Both the position numbers and the translations under genes were made by a program. DNA of 64,000 nt from an uncultured Candidatus Poseidoniales archaeon (lineage in GTDB: Archaea > Thermoplasmatota > Poseidoniia > Poseidoniales > Poseidoniaceae), in assembly GCA_905182715.1 (NCBI GenBank), contig CAJJCP010000014.1, forward strand, positions 1-64,000, read 5' to 3'. Below, one piece after another: positions 9,134 to 17,794 of this stretch. Numbering within the stretch: position 1 is the stretch's first letter; each line of letters opens with the position of its first letter. The notes below the pieces were generated by a model. The model had not been told where the DNA came from, did not search any database, and was given only the letters and a program-made list of their open reading frames with translations.

Positions 9134-9561
9134 TCCGATATCTCGTTGAGGATATCGTATCCTTCTTGCATCCAACGGTAGCCTTTCGCAGTCCACTTGA
9201 GCAGATGTTCCACGGAATTTGGATCGAGGCCGAAATGTTCGACAATCGATTCCAATACTTCACGCTCATCTTCATCCACAGTACCATCAGCAGCCGCCAT
9301 TAAAGTGGCATCTCGCAATGCGAGTCGTCCTGTTTCTTCACCCATTGCAGAAAGACATTCTTCCAATGGAGGCGGTGATTTCAAAGCACTGCGAATCATT
9401 TTCCTCTGGGGTGGGGAGAGAAGAGCTGTGCCAAGTCGTTGCTCAAACATAGCCATCTCATCAACGGTTAATTCGTTGTCAACCCTTGCCATAAACGCAA
9501 GTAAACGCGCATAAGCAAAACGTTCTTCTCGAGGGAGTTTGTGTACAGTATCCGGTAGCAT
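9130..9561 (-). CDS. TerB-like protein, first of a tandem pair
   Basis: A 143-residue helical protein with the same layout as its downstream neighbour. Early comes a segment with ARVDNELTVDEMAMFEQRL, and later the acidic motif MAAADGTVDEDEREVLESI followed by VEHFGLDPNSVEHLLKW. Both proteins end in W.....GW/YxWxxE, so the pair arose by duplication. The fold assignment (TerB-like) rests on these DG-x3-DE motifs. The stop overlaps the GTG start of the second copy. Upstream is a 134-base divergent region shared with the DUF2237 gene. Function unknown. Confidence 0.72.
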   Translation of the reverse strand: MLPDTVHKLPREERFAYARLLAFMARVDNELTVDEMAMFEQRLGTALLSPPQRKMIRSALKSPPPLEECLSAMGEETGRLALRDATLMAAADGTVDEDEREVLESIVEHFGLDPNSVEHLLKWTAKGYRWMQEGYDILNEISE

Positions 9562-9695
9562 TACACCTGCGTATTCGACATAGACTTAGAACCCAACGCA
9601 GGTTCTTCGTCTCGAAAAGGGGTTCTTGGCCGAAAGGGAATCTGCCAAAATACTCCTCTTTGACAATTCTAAAAGCAAGGCTTGATGGCTGAGGT

Positions 9696-10073
9696 GTGCC
9701 TGCTTGTGACATGGATGAAAGCCTCAATGTTCTGGGAGAGCCACTCGACACCTGCTCCTGCGCACCAATGACAGGTTGGTATCGGGACGGGAAATGTAAC
9801 ACTGACTCCAATGATAGGGGTTCGCATACTGTTTGTTGCGTTGTTACTGAAGAATTTCTAAATTATGCTTTGTCGAAAGGAAATGACTTGATTACACCAA
9901 TGCCCCTCAACGGGTTCCCGGGCCTCAAACCTGGAGATTCATGGTGCGTCTGTGCACGAACATGGCTCGATGCAGTCAATGCAGGAACTGCATGCCCAAT
10001 CGACATGGAATCTACGCATCAAAAGGCATTGGAGATTATTCCATTCGCCCTTATCGAGACGCACGCTGTATGA
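9696..10073 (+). CDS. DUF2237 family protein
   Basis: A cysteine-rich protein of 125 residues that matches DUF2237 along nearly its whole length. Diagnostic stretches are NVLGEPLDTC, MTGWYRDGKC, GSHTVC and NGFPGLKPGDSWCVC, then ATHQKALEI-like residues near the C terminus. Several conserved cysteines suggest metal binding. The family is mostly bacterial and of unknown function. The start is either the ATG at 9696 or MDESLNVLG at 9711, which fits the family better. It is monocistronic between divergent TerB-like genes and the convergent GtrA gene (2-base gap). Its phylogenetic spread suggests lateral acquisition, which is inference. Confidence 0.85.
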   Translation: MPACDMDESLNVLGEPLDTCSCAPMTGWYRDGKCNTDSNDRGSHTVCCVVTEEFLNYALSKGNDLITPMPLNGFPGLKPGDSWCVCARTWLDAVNAGTACPIDMESTHQKALEIIPFALIETHAV

Positions 10074-10074
10074 T

Positions 10075-10534
10075 TTATTCTTCTTCAGATGTGTATCCGA
10101 AGACAAACCATCGCATTGTGGCCCAAGTGAACAGGCCCCAGCCAAGCATGTTAATCAGGAACAGCAAACGAATCGGTGCGTCAAAGAGTGTGATGAGCGC
10201 ATCGTATGAGAGCGTTGAACCTGCCATTCCAAAGGCATAAACAGAAAGTGCTCCAAGAATAGTGTTCTTGACATTTTTTCGGCCATCGAATGTGAAAAGT
10301 TCGGTGTACAAAATGAGCAAAGATACTCGAAATGGCCCACGAAATCGACCACATGGCCGTTTCATTGAAAAGATCAAGAAGGAAAGTTGAGCGAAGAATC
10401 TCCCAAATAATCCAGAACAGAAAGGTGTTGAAGCCACCGGCGATTCCAAACCTTTGCAACGTCCCCCTTGGAAGAACTTCTGCTACTTTGGGCCGATTCA
10501 TTCTGGTATCCTCAATCGTCATTGGTGATGACAT
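10075..10534 (-). pseudogene. GtrA-like membrane protein, split by one frameshift
   Basis: From ATG 10534 one frame reads LQRFGIAGGFNTFLFWIIWE and three helices up to about 10285 (HFVHRT). The reading then continues in another frame as FTFDGRKNVKNTILGAL through the last helix to the stop at 10075. The joined product of about 152 residues matches the GtrA family: four helices, with an (F)VHRxFTF-like turn in the middle. GtrA proteins are thought to flip lipid-linked sugars across the membrane. It overlaps the UDP-sugar dehydrogenase gene by 23 bases, and the nucleotidyltransferase lies just upstream, so a sugar-transfer role fits. A single-base indel in a real gene is likelier than a dead gene. 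Confidence 0.7.
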
Positions 10535-11336
10535 CGCTGGGTTTTCCTGTTAGGACATTGCGAAGTTTGGAGTTATCAATTTGAAGAGCGTCCATAAATT
10601 CATATTTACAATCCAAAGACTCTGCTAATACCCCAAGTGCCTGTGAATCCTTCGGAAGACACTTGCCGCCAAAGCCCCGATTGAGGCCAAAAATAGGGTC
10701 GAGGTGTGAGGGGCCGATGGGTTGGGCTTGTTCTGCAGTAATCATGTCGCGAATGGTATACCAATCTTGGCCCATTGCTTGGCAAATATCGTACATTTGA
10801 TTAGCAAAAATGACCTTCATTGCATAAAATGTGTTTTTGGTGTATTTGACGAGTTCTGCTTGTGTTGGAGTGACGTGGAAGAGGTTCTCTTGGCGAAGAA
10901 CACCTGCTTCTTTATGTTGTGAAAACACGCGTTCTGCGACATCTGCATGATGCGTTCCACAGACAAGTAAATCTTGATTTGCAAAGTCTTCAAGTCGCTG
11001 GCGTTCAACCAAAAATTCTGGCGAGTAAGCGATCTTGAGGTGTGGGTAACGTTGGTGGTATGATTCCGTAGTACCGGGAATCACAGAACTCTTGATGACC
11101 GCGGTAAAACCGGCCGGTAATTCATCCAGAACACTCTCAACGATACGAGTATCGCACGCTCCAGTATCGGGATGCGGAGGGGTTGGTACAGCAATATATG
11201 CAAAATCGACATGGTCGGTGACATCGGATAAGTTGGTGCCACGAGCGGGGTCGTGAACGAACAACTCATGCGCATCTGCGAAACAAATCTCGATGGCGCC
11301 TCCGACCATTCCCGCACCGATAATGCCGACCTTCAT
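10512..11336 (-). CDS. Short UDP-glucose/GDP-mannose dehydrogenase family protein
   Basis: About 274 residues with the N-terminal Rossmann NAD domain ([16 protein letters not shown]) and the central domain carrying the catalytic cysteine in [10 protein letters not shown]. The family oxidises a nucleotide sugar such as UDP-glucose to the uronic acid using two NAD+. It ends soon after the cysteine motif ([11 protein letters not shown]) and lacks the C-terminal UDP-binding domain of full-length (about 400-residue) enzymes. Similar short forms are known in viruses and some microbes. The start at 11336 fits the Rossmann motif; the frame opens six codons earlier. It overlaps GtrA downstream and follows the nucleotidyltransferase, pointing to extracellular polysaccharide or glycan synthesis. 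Confidence 0.85.
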   Translation of the reverse strand: MKVGIIGAGMVGGAIEICFADAHELFVHDPARGTNLSDVTDHVDFAYIAVPTPPHPDTGACDTRIVESVLDELPAGFTAVIKSSVIPGTTESYHQRYPHLKIAYSPEFLVERQRLEDFANQDLLVCGTHHADVAERVFSQHKEAGVLRQENLFHVTPTQAELVKYTKNTFYAMKVIFANQMYDICQAMGQDWYTIRDMITAEQAQPIGPSHLDPIFGLNRGFGGKCLPKDSQALGVLAESLDCKYEFMDALQIDNSKLRNVLTGKPSDVITNDD

Positions 11337-11382
11337 GGTCGAAGGGTCACGCACACCGATATGAAGGAATTGGTGAAGTCAT

Positions 11383-12141
11383 TTATGGTGAATGTTCTCG
11401 GTGAGGTCGAGGATTTAATTTTCCATCTTTGACCATTTGAGATGCGAGTAAAAGGGTTTCCGGCGTCCCACAATCAACCCATGTTTCTTCCCCTACCGAG
11501 AGGAGTTTTGCATTGCCGAGTTGAATATATTGGCGAGTGACGTCAGAAATTGAAAATTGTTCACCCCACTGCGACATTGCTAAGTCCAGATATGTCCAAA
11601 AGTTTTCATCGAACAGATAGATCCCCCCAATCGCAAGGTTGGAAGGGGGGTTTTCTGGTTTCTCGACGATGTCAGTGACGTTTCCGTTTTCATCGAGTAC
11701 GGCGACTCCGAATGCTTCAGGATGTTGCTCTTCACGTGCAAGCAATACGCAACCTGGGTTTTTCTCAGTACCGTTGAACCGATTCACTTCGTCGGTCAGT
11801 TCAAGGGTCGTGATGTTGTCGGAAAAGTAGACTAAGACGCGACAATCTTGATTGTACGAACGTGCAAGATTGAGAGCATGGCCAACGCCGCGAGGTTCTT
11901 CTTCGAGCACATAATGGATTTTCTCATCCTCAAATCCACTCCCTACATGTTGAGCGATTTGCCCCATGAATTCGTTTGAAATGATGGTGATGTTTTTGAC
12001 ACCAGCGCGACGGATTGTGGCTAAGGCAAAATCAATCACCGGGCGGTTGTACAATGGCAAGAGTGTTTTCTGAGTGTATCTTGTAAAAGGATACAATCGG
12101 CTTCCTCGCCCACCAGCAACCAAGATGGCGTTGGTCATCAT
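11383..12141 (-). CDS. Sugar nucleotidyltransferase (RmlA-like)
   Basis: A 252-residue NTP-transferase. The signature is at the N terminus (ILVAGGRGSRLYPFTRYTQK, then LLPLYNRPVIDFAL). Further in come VYFSDNITT (metal and sugar binding), EKPENPPSNLAIGGIYLF and WVDCGTPETLLLA, all characteristic of glucose-1-phosphate thymidylyl- or uridylyltransferases. It makes an NDP-sugar from a sugar phosphate and NTP in the cytoplasm. Its length matches the short RmlA type. The gene is 37-46 bases from neighbours on the same strand, upstream of the UDP-sugar dehydrogenase and GtrA genes. Base specificity cannot be set by eye. Confidence 0.88.
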   Translation of the reverse strand: MMTNAILVAGGRGSRLYPFTRYTQKTLLPLYNRPVIDFALATIRRAGVKNITIISNEFMGQIAQHVGSGFEDEKIHYVLEEEPRGVGHALNLARSYNQDCRVLVYFSDNITTLELTDEVNRFNGTEKNPGCVLLAREEQHPEAFGVAVLDENGNVTDIVEKPENPPSNLAIGGIYLFDENFWTYLDLAMSQWGEQFSISDVTRQYIQLGNAKLLSVGEETWVDCGTPETLLLASQMVKDGKLNPRPHREHSP

Positions 12142-12177
12142 ACCTTATCCGAGGCGGTCGTAGTTATTGGGGTTGCC

Positions 12178-12876
12178 TCAATATTCTTCTTCCGTGTTTT
12201 TAGAATCAATTAAATCTTTGACTGCGCCATCCTTTGCATTCTTCTCAAACCAATCCGTCTTGACCAAGTCACCCAATTTCCCGACACCTGCTTCAATGAG
12301 GTCGATGTCTTTTGATTCAGCCTCTTGCCAACGCTGTTGAGCTTTCTCACCATATCGAGCATTGGCTTCATTTACCAAAAGTTCAGATGGGCGTAAATCA
12401 TCTTCAAGTCCCGTATAAGAGGGTTCAGAAAGAGAAGCATCTCTCCGAGGTTGTGAAGTGTCTAATTGCGATTCAGTTCGGCCTGAAGTGAATCCTTTTT
12501 CATCCGAACCGCGGTTACGTCGTTGAGTTTTTGAAACTTGGATTGACTGCAAGTCCCCAGATTGTACCGCTTGGAAAGCCAATTCCATCCGATTTGAATG
12601 TTCAAGTATCGCCGGGTCGACTTCAAGTAACATGAAAAGCGCGTCTTGCCGCTCGATGGCCTTTTTTTGAGCTGTTGCCGCGAGGAGGAATACACCCCCA
12701 ATTGCTACACTTCCGAATACGGCTGTCGCAGGGAGAGAGAGCGTTTTACTGAACCATACAATTGACCCACAAATCAGTATCAACGCGATGAGAGCGAAAA
12801 AGCGGAAGTGCTGTTGTTGTTTTCTTTTGCTTTCAAACCGATACTGCTGAAGAAAGTAAGCACTCGGATCTTGCAT
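12178..12876 (-). CDS. Membrane protein with long cytoplasmic tail, unknown function
   Basis: A 232-residue protein with two adjacent helices near the N terminus (about residues 26-44 and 50-68), then a long charged region rich in Gln, Ser and acidic residues, probably partly disordered. It lies 9 bases downstream of another small two-helix membrane protein that shares the helix-pair layout, so the two are likely functional partners. No domain recognised. The start at 12876 is supported by the short gap to the previous gene. Confidence 0.65.
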   Translation of the reverse strand: MQDPSAYFLQQYRFESKRKQQQHFRFFALIALILICGSIVWFSKTLSLPATAVFGSVAIGGVFLLAATAQKKAIERQDALFMLLEVDPAILEHSNRMELAFQAVQSGDLQSIQVSKTQRRNRGSDEKGFTSGRTESQLDTSQPRRDASLSEPSYTGLEDDLRPSELLVNEANARYGEKAQQRWQEAESKDIDLIEAGVGKLGDLVKTDWFEKNAKDGAVKDLIDSKNTEEEY

Positions 12877-12885
12877 GGTAAATCA

Positions 12886-13200
12886 TCACCCGTTGAGAAC
12901 CTTCATCAGTCGAATTCTGTACTCTTCATCTGAAAGAGAGGTGTCTTTCCAACCGAGGTCGGCTATTGCTTGAATTTGGCTTGCTTCAATGCTGTTTTTC
13001 ATTCGTTCAAACGAAAATTGAATCAATAAACCGAATAAAAGTAGGGCTGCTAAGCCAAAACGCCATTGTTCTGTGAAGTACCCAATGAGAATGCTCAAAA
13101 GTACACCCTGACTAATCGCAAACCGAAGTCTGTTTTGCAACTTACCCTTCGAATCCAAAGTGTCGAGAAGTCGCTTTGCGCCTTCCTTTTTAGTGGCCAT
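12886..13200 (-). CDS. Small membrane protein, unknown function
   Basis: A 104-residue protein with a basic N terminus (MATKKEGAKRLLDTLDSKGK), two hydrophobic helices (about residues 30-44 and 48-62) and a cytoplasmic C-terminal part ending in YRIRLMKVLNG. The plan matches the downstream gene in simplified form. It sits in a minus-strand gene string from 13889 to 10075. No family recognised. Confidence 0.65.
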   Translation of the reverse strand: MATKKEGAKRLLDTLDSKGKLQNRLRFAISQGVLLSILIGYFTEQWRFGLAALLLFGLLIQFSFERMKNSIEASQIQAIADLGWKDTSLSDEEYRIRLMKVLNG

Positions 13201-13239
13201 AGAACGCCGAAGAAGTACTTTCGTGTCAATATGTCGGAA

Positions 13240-13889
13240 TCAGTTCATCGGAACAAAACAGTCGTCATCGATTTCAATCAAAGTCCCATTCATGAGTAAA
13301 TGGTCGAGTGCCTCATCGATTTCCTCTGGGCTAATACCGCTCGAGTTCAAGTGTTTGAATATGGTTTCAAGTGTTGCACACTGTTGTCCTTTGGAGAGTT
13401 CAGTTTCTACGTGTATGAGTAGCATTTGGCACACGACGGCGAGAAGGGGGTCGTCACTTTCTTCATCGGGCAGTAACTCGAGAAAATTGTTAGCAGGATG
13501 CATGACGACATCGGCCTTTCTGGAGAGGTCGATGCTGTCCTCACTGTCTGCAGTCCGTTTGCCAAGTCCGTTCAAGCTCGGGTCCACGTTCAAGGTCAAA
13601 GCAGTCGAATATGTTTCGCTGGAAAGGGTCAGTATCTTGATTGTCAAGTATCTCCAGTCGGCGCCCAATCGCTTCAAGTCGGTGCAACCTTTGTTCGATA
13701 ACCACTTTTTCACGGGACAGGTCAATGGCGATGAGTTCGAGCGACATGGTTGCTTGGTCTGTCCAGCCATTTTTCAAGGTCCCAAACTGGGTTGACGCCC
13801 CTCATGACTTCAACCAAGCGTTGTACCTCTTCGGGCATTTGATCGACCGCGATTTGTCCCTCTGAAACCTTGTGGTGTTTGTCGCTCAT
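13240..13889 (-). pseudogene. Coiled-coil plus winged-helix-like protein, split by two frameshifts
   Basis: Three frames together read as one protein of about 215 residues. MSDKHHKVSEGQIAVDQMP starts at 13889 and runs to VWDLEKWLD. After a shift near the T-run at about 13770 it continues as QATMSLELIAIDLSREKVV and a helical EQRLHRLEAIGRRLEIL segment. After a second shift near 13550 it continues SEDSIDLSRKADVVMHPANN and ends in EEIDEALDHLLMNGTLIEI, which looks like a winged helix. The sense is smooth across both breaks, so two indels in an intact gene are the simplest reading. An alternative is three short overlapping genes. A role with nucleic acid is possible but unproven. It heads the minus-strand string ending with the sugar genes. 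Confidence 0.5.
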
Positions 13890-14114
13890 GATACTGACTC
13901 TCCTCAATGACGGCCTATGAAACCTCTCGTTTGGAAGAGACCTTGTGTTCCATTGCAGAACCAACATACGCCCCACATACTCGTACCGAAGTAATACTGC
14001 ACCGGTCACATACCCCAAGTTGTTGCCAACGGCTGAAATGAAGAAGGCATTGAAACGAGAGGGCCTTTGGTAAAAGGGGGCGCGTTCATGTAGGGGTTAC
14101 TCATGCGAAAAAAC

Positions 14115-15300
14115 ATGGCAGACTATCGTATTGGAATTTTACCTGGCGATGGAACAGGTCGAGAAGTTGCGCTTGAGGCTCAAAGAATTCTCAACACGAT
14201 TGAACAACACACAAATCAGGGTTTTGAACAAACTGTCATTCAATGCGGTGGACAGCACTATCTCGAAACCGGAGAAGAATGGGCTGAAGGTTCATTTGAT
14301 TTCTGTCGTGATGAAGCGGATGCATTGTACCTTGGAGCAATTGGTTACCCCGGTGCAACCCTCCCAAACGGCGACCTCGCTGGTGGCTCGGTTATTCTTG
14401 GACTGCGAAGTGGCCTTGATCTCTACGCTAATCTTCGTCCAATCAAACTCTATGAAGGAGTACCCACACAAAGTTCACGGGAAATTTACCCAAATCTGGG
14501 AACCTGGAATGGTTGATATGACCATTCTACGAGAAAACACAGAAGGACTGTATCATTCTCTTCTCCGACGAAGTGCCGACCGCGCAATGGGCCGTCCACC
14601 GTACGAGCCTCCAGAAATGACATTCCCGGGTCTGAAGGGCGAAGTTGCTTACGACCCTCGCCCAATCTCCGAACATGGCAGTGAACGTCTTATTCGAATG
14701 GGCTTTGAAATTGCCGAGACGAGAAATGGGGCTCCAATCGACGGGAAAAAGCGCGTTTCATGTATCGACAAATCCAATGTCACCCGTGGATGCCAATTAT
14801 TCCGACGAACATTCGACAAAGTGGCTCCCGACTATCCAGGTACAGAACTCGATTACGGCTACATTGACGCATTTACGCAATGGCTCACTCGAAGTCCTGA
14901 AAGTTACGATGTTGTTGTGACTTCAAACATGTTTGGCGACATTGCAACGGATTTGGGCGCCGTTCTCCAAGGAGGCATGGGTATGGCTGCATCTGGAAAC
15001 ATCGGTGACAAAAATGCATTCTTTGAACCCGTTCATGGCTCGGCACCAAAATATGCTGGGATGAATAAAGTCAACCCAATCGCAAGTATCAATTCAATTC
15101 AGTTGATGATGAACTGGCTCGGGCGCAAAAATGACGATCATGATTTGACGGTCATTGGCAGCCTTATCGATGAAAGTGTCGCTGACCATTTGCGTGATGG
15201 GAAAGGACTCACCTATGACTTAGGTGGCGATGCTTCGTGTTCAAGTGTTGGAGAAAGTATTGCTTCTCGACTTGCCACAAAGTTGCAGAACACGTTCTAA
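14115..15300 (+). pseudogene. Isopropylmalate/isocitrate dehydrogenase family enzyme, one frameshift
   Basis: Beta-decarboxylating dehydrogenase. The N-terminal part (MADYRIGILPGDGTGREV) runs in one frame to about 14470 (RPIKLYEGVPTQ). The rest continues in another frame from VHGKFTQIWEPGMVDM, through RENTEGLY, to the metal and NAD motifs SNMFGDIATDLGAVLQGG and EPVHGSAPKYAGM. The joined length of about 394 residues is normal. The break is in an A-run at about 14469-14473 in a conserved stretch, so an indel error is likely. LLGA-like and NLRP features allow either 3-isopropylmalate dehydrogenase (leucine) or NAD isocitrate dehydrogenase. The LeuD-LeuC-like fusion at 35265 could supply its substrate. 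The frame opens at 14103; MADYRIG at 14115 is preferred. Confidence 0.85.
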
Positions 15301-15911
15301 GTGTCTTGGCGCCGGCGAAGTTCTGCCTCAAATTCACTCCACAATTCTTGTTCAATTTGCTTGCGTAATTCTGGCTCTAAGGCGGTTTGTACCTGAACCA
15401 CCACCTCCTCCCAAATCTCGACCGCCATTGTGTTTCGAATTTCGTTCTCTGTAGTTTGGATCATTTCTTGTACCTCTGTTACAGAAAATCTTTGTTCTGA
15501 ATCTTCGCTTGAAATACGGAGGAGTTCTGCTTGAACAATACGTTCAATTTCCTCCATGAGCCGAGCGACAACACTCAATTCCCATACATCTCGTGGATGA
15601 GGAGTATCCATATTTGTCACCGTATTTCTCAATGTGTGTACAATTCGTGAACGGACGGAATTTCCAATTTCAAAATCACGAACGCCAGAAACAAAACCAA
15701 CTAACGCATCAAGCCATTCATCTTCAGAAAGGTCTTGACCGCACCCAGGACAACCGATGTCTTCAGCGCTCAAACGTACTTCGGGAACATCTTCAATTTG
15801 TTCTTCTTCAGAGTTCTTTTTTTCTCGCCGTTTTGGCTCTGGTGCTTTTTCAAGATCAAACGAAACGGATGCCCCAAATTTGTTTTTTTTAGGAGTCGGG
15901 ATTTCGCTCAT
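15297..15911 (-). CDS. Hypothetical cytoplasmic protein with a CPGC motif
   Basis: A 204-residue acidic protein, not recognised. The first 55 residues are basic and acidic low-complexity (KRREKKNSEEEQIEDV). A lone CPGC follows (IGCPGCGQDLSEDEWL), then a mostly helical region with likely coiled coil to the end (EPELRKQIEQELWSEFEAEL). The frame is open upstream to 16031, but MSEIPTPKKNKFG at 15911 is the likely start, since a TATA-like TTTTTATT lies about 28 bases before it. It overlaps the convergent dehydrogenase stop by 4 bases. Confidence 0.65.
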   Translation of the reverse strand: MSEIPTPKKNKFGASVSFDLEKAPEPKRREKKNSEEEQIEDVPEVRLSAEDIGCPGCGQDLSEDEWLDALVGFVSGVRDFEIGNSVRSRIVHTLRNTVTNMDTPHPRDVWELSVVARLMEEIERIVQAELLRISSEDSEQRFSVTEVQEMIQTTENEIRNTMAVEIWEEVVVQVQTALEPELRKQIEQELWSEFEAELRRRQDT

Positions 15912-15935
15912 TTCAATAGAGAATCTGCTCTCTTG

Positions 15936-15943
15936 AATAAAAA
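15936..15943 (-). promoter_or_regulatory. TATA-like promoter for the CPGC protein gene
   Basis: On the minus strand TTTTTATT is centred about 28 bases before the ATG at 15911. That spacing would give a leaderless or nearly leaderless mRNA, as is common in archaea. It also argues against the longer reading from 16031. Confidence 0.4.
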
Positions 15944-15993
15944 GAGTTTGCCGGAAAAATGCAATTTGTGCGGATTTCAGGACAGAATCAAAC

Positions 15994-16741
15994 TTACGAA
16001 GTGAGGAACGTTGCAATATGTGTAAGTGCATCTTGAATCATCTGAGTGTTTTGATAGTTTTCGGCAGGTTGAACGGCTTGACCCGAATGAAGCATTTCAT
16101 TCATGTTTGTAATCACTCTCGACAGTTCATCTACAACAGTAACTGTAGCCATTCGGGCCGTTCGCGAGAGAGGGTTCAAATCGATGACAAGAACATGCTT
16201 TCCCCATGGCCACTAAAGCCTCACAACGGTCACCGTCTTCAAGAGGTACAAGAAGTACATCCGATTCAAAAATTCCTTTCTTCGTGCAATTGGCCCGAGG
16301 ACCTTCCAGGCCTGGAATTCGGGCGTCTGGTTCAGCACCAAGAATTTCGACATCCAACTTTTCTTGGTGCTTAATTTCATTGAGGTGGCGAAGTAAGGCT
16401 TCCATTCGTTCTGGGGTTCGATAAAAAATATTGATTTCAACTGGGCACTTGAGTCGGTGTGCGAGATGAAGTACTTCTTTACCTGCAAGAGCAACTACAT
16501 TGCCATTGAGACTGATTACTGGGCGTTGAGCTGTTAACAAAAGGGCGAGAGCCTGTTGCGTTGCTCTTAACGCGCTTGGAATCGTTTGTTCTCCAAGTAA
16601 GTAATCGAATGCCTCTCCTCTGCCGTGTGCAATCAATGCACTACCGGCAAGCATTCCCTTTTGTTCAGCAACTTCGAGGCGATGGCGCATCAACAAGGAT
16701 TGATACCGGGGATGACTGGGGTCAGCAGCGATTTCGGTCAT
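15994..16741 (-). pseudogene. 4-phosphopantoate--beta-alanine ligase (archaeal phosphopantothenate synthetase), one frameshift
   Basis: Archaeal coenzyme A pathway enzyme joining 4-phosphopantoate to beta-alanine with ATP. From 16741 the first frame reads ADPSHPRYQSLLMRHRLEVA, LIAHGRGEAFDYLLGE, RPVISLNGN and VLLVPLEDGDRCEALVAMGK. Near 16200, at a short A-run, the sense moves to another frame and continues VLVIDLNPLSRTARMATVTV to the stop at 15994. All are hallmarks of the family and the joined length of about 248 residues is normal. Since this step is essential for CoA, a sequencing indel is more credible than a pseudogene. It lies 9 bases after nadC, so the pair forms a cofactor operon. Confidence 0.88.
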
Positions 16742-16750
16742 CGTTTTCCC

Positions 16751-17692
16751 TCAAGCACCGTCGACAATCATCGAAATATCAAGTGGCGATACGCCTCGAT
16801 TGACTGCACTTGTCGAAAGTACGTCGATTCCGCTTTCATGCCATTCATCGAGTTGATCGTACACAATTCCGCCACTTGCTTCAAGGCAGATATGATCTCT
16901 TAGATTCATTTCAACGAGTTGAGCCACGACATCTCGACTTCGCTCTGGGCCAAAGTTATCGAGCATGATGACCAGTTTCGGGAGCACATCGCCTTCACGT
17001 TGAGCCCAAGTCGCAGCAGCCAAAATGGCTTCTTTGTCTTCTCGTACTTCGATTTCAAGGAAAGCACCGCAATCTTCCGCAGAAACTTCTTGCAAATAGG
17101 CAACAATGCGGCTTGCATGCGTGTCCAAATCTTCGTGCATTGATGCGAGGTCGTTTTCTTTCAACATCTTTGCATCATCTCGATGTAAGCGATGAGTCAA
17201 CCCCCCGCCGAGATGAACAGCCCATTTATCCAACAAGCCCCATACTGTTTTCCGAGTACAAGCGATTTGACCGGGGGCACGAGCAGACCAACGCTTTGCC
17301 TCAGTTGCAATCCCAGAGAGTTGCCCGAGTAAATTTAGAATGCTGCGCTCCATGGCAAGAAGGGTTTCTCTGTCACCTGAAAGGAGTGCGATCTCATCAT
17401 CTTGTGATACTTTTTTACCATCGCTTGCCATCCAAGATACTTTCAAAGATGGTGCCCAAATTTGCAGCATGTGGTCTACCGCTGCAGTACCGACAATTAT
17501 CCCATCTGCACGCGCATATAGAGTAGCATTGATTTTCTGTGAACCGCCCATAAATGGCATATTTATTCCATCATCGGCCAAGAGAGCGCTGACCCATCGG
17601 TCAATGCTTGCTAAAAGCAAGCGTGAAGGCCCTTCTTCAGCAGTCCATAACTCATAACCGCGGTCATGCGGGGGGCGTGTTAGGTCTGCCAT
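16751..17692 (-). CDS. nadC: Nicotinate-nucleotide pyrophosphorylase (quinolinate phosphoribosyltransferase)
   Basis: About 313 residues. It converts quinolinate and PRPP to nicotinate mononucleotide in de novo NAD synthesis. Family motifs are clear: MERSILNLLGQLSGIAT, ACTRKTVWGLLDKWAVHLGG, HRLHRDDAKMLKENDL, VIMLDNFGPE and ICLEASGGI. The acidic and arginine residues that bind PRPP and quinolinate are retained. The frame opens at 17725; the internal MADLTRPPHD at 17692 is taken as start because residues before it do not fit the family. The 4-phosphopantoate ligase follows 9 bases downstream. A divergent CoA-binding-domain gene is upstream. No nadA or nadB is in view. Confidence 0.92.
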   Translation of the reverse strand: MADLTRPPHDRGYELWTAEEGPSRLLLASIDRWVSALLADDGINMPFMGGSQKINATLYARADGIIVGTAAVDHMLQIWAPSLKVSWMASDGKKVSQDDEIALLSGDRETLLAMERSILNLLGQLSGIATEAKRWSARAPGQIACTRKTVWGLLDKWAVHLGGGLTHRLHRDDAKMLKENDLASMHEDLDTHASRIVAYLQEVSAEDCGAFLEIEVREDKEAILAAATWAQREGDVLPKLVIMLDNFGPERSRDVVAQLVEMNLRDHICLEASGGIVYDQLDEWHESGIDVLSTSAVNRGVSPLDISMIVDGA

Positions 17693-17794
17693 GGCGTACG
17701 CTGGGGGTTTGGTGTCTTGAAACATATAGATGGGCTACAAGTGATGGTTGTGCCTGTACAAGTTTTGATAAGGAGAAGGTAAGGATTCGATGCT

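Noticed and set aside
15912..16031. N-terminal extension of the CPGC protein
   Set aside because: A TATA-like element lies inside it, and the extension is unlike the acidic/basic start that follows.
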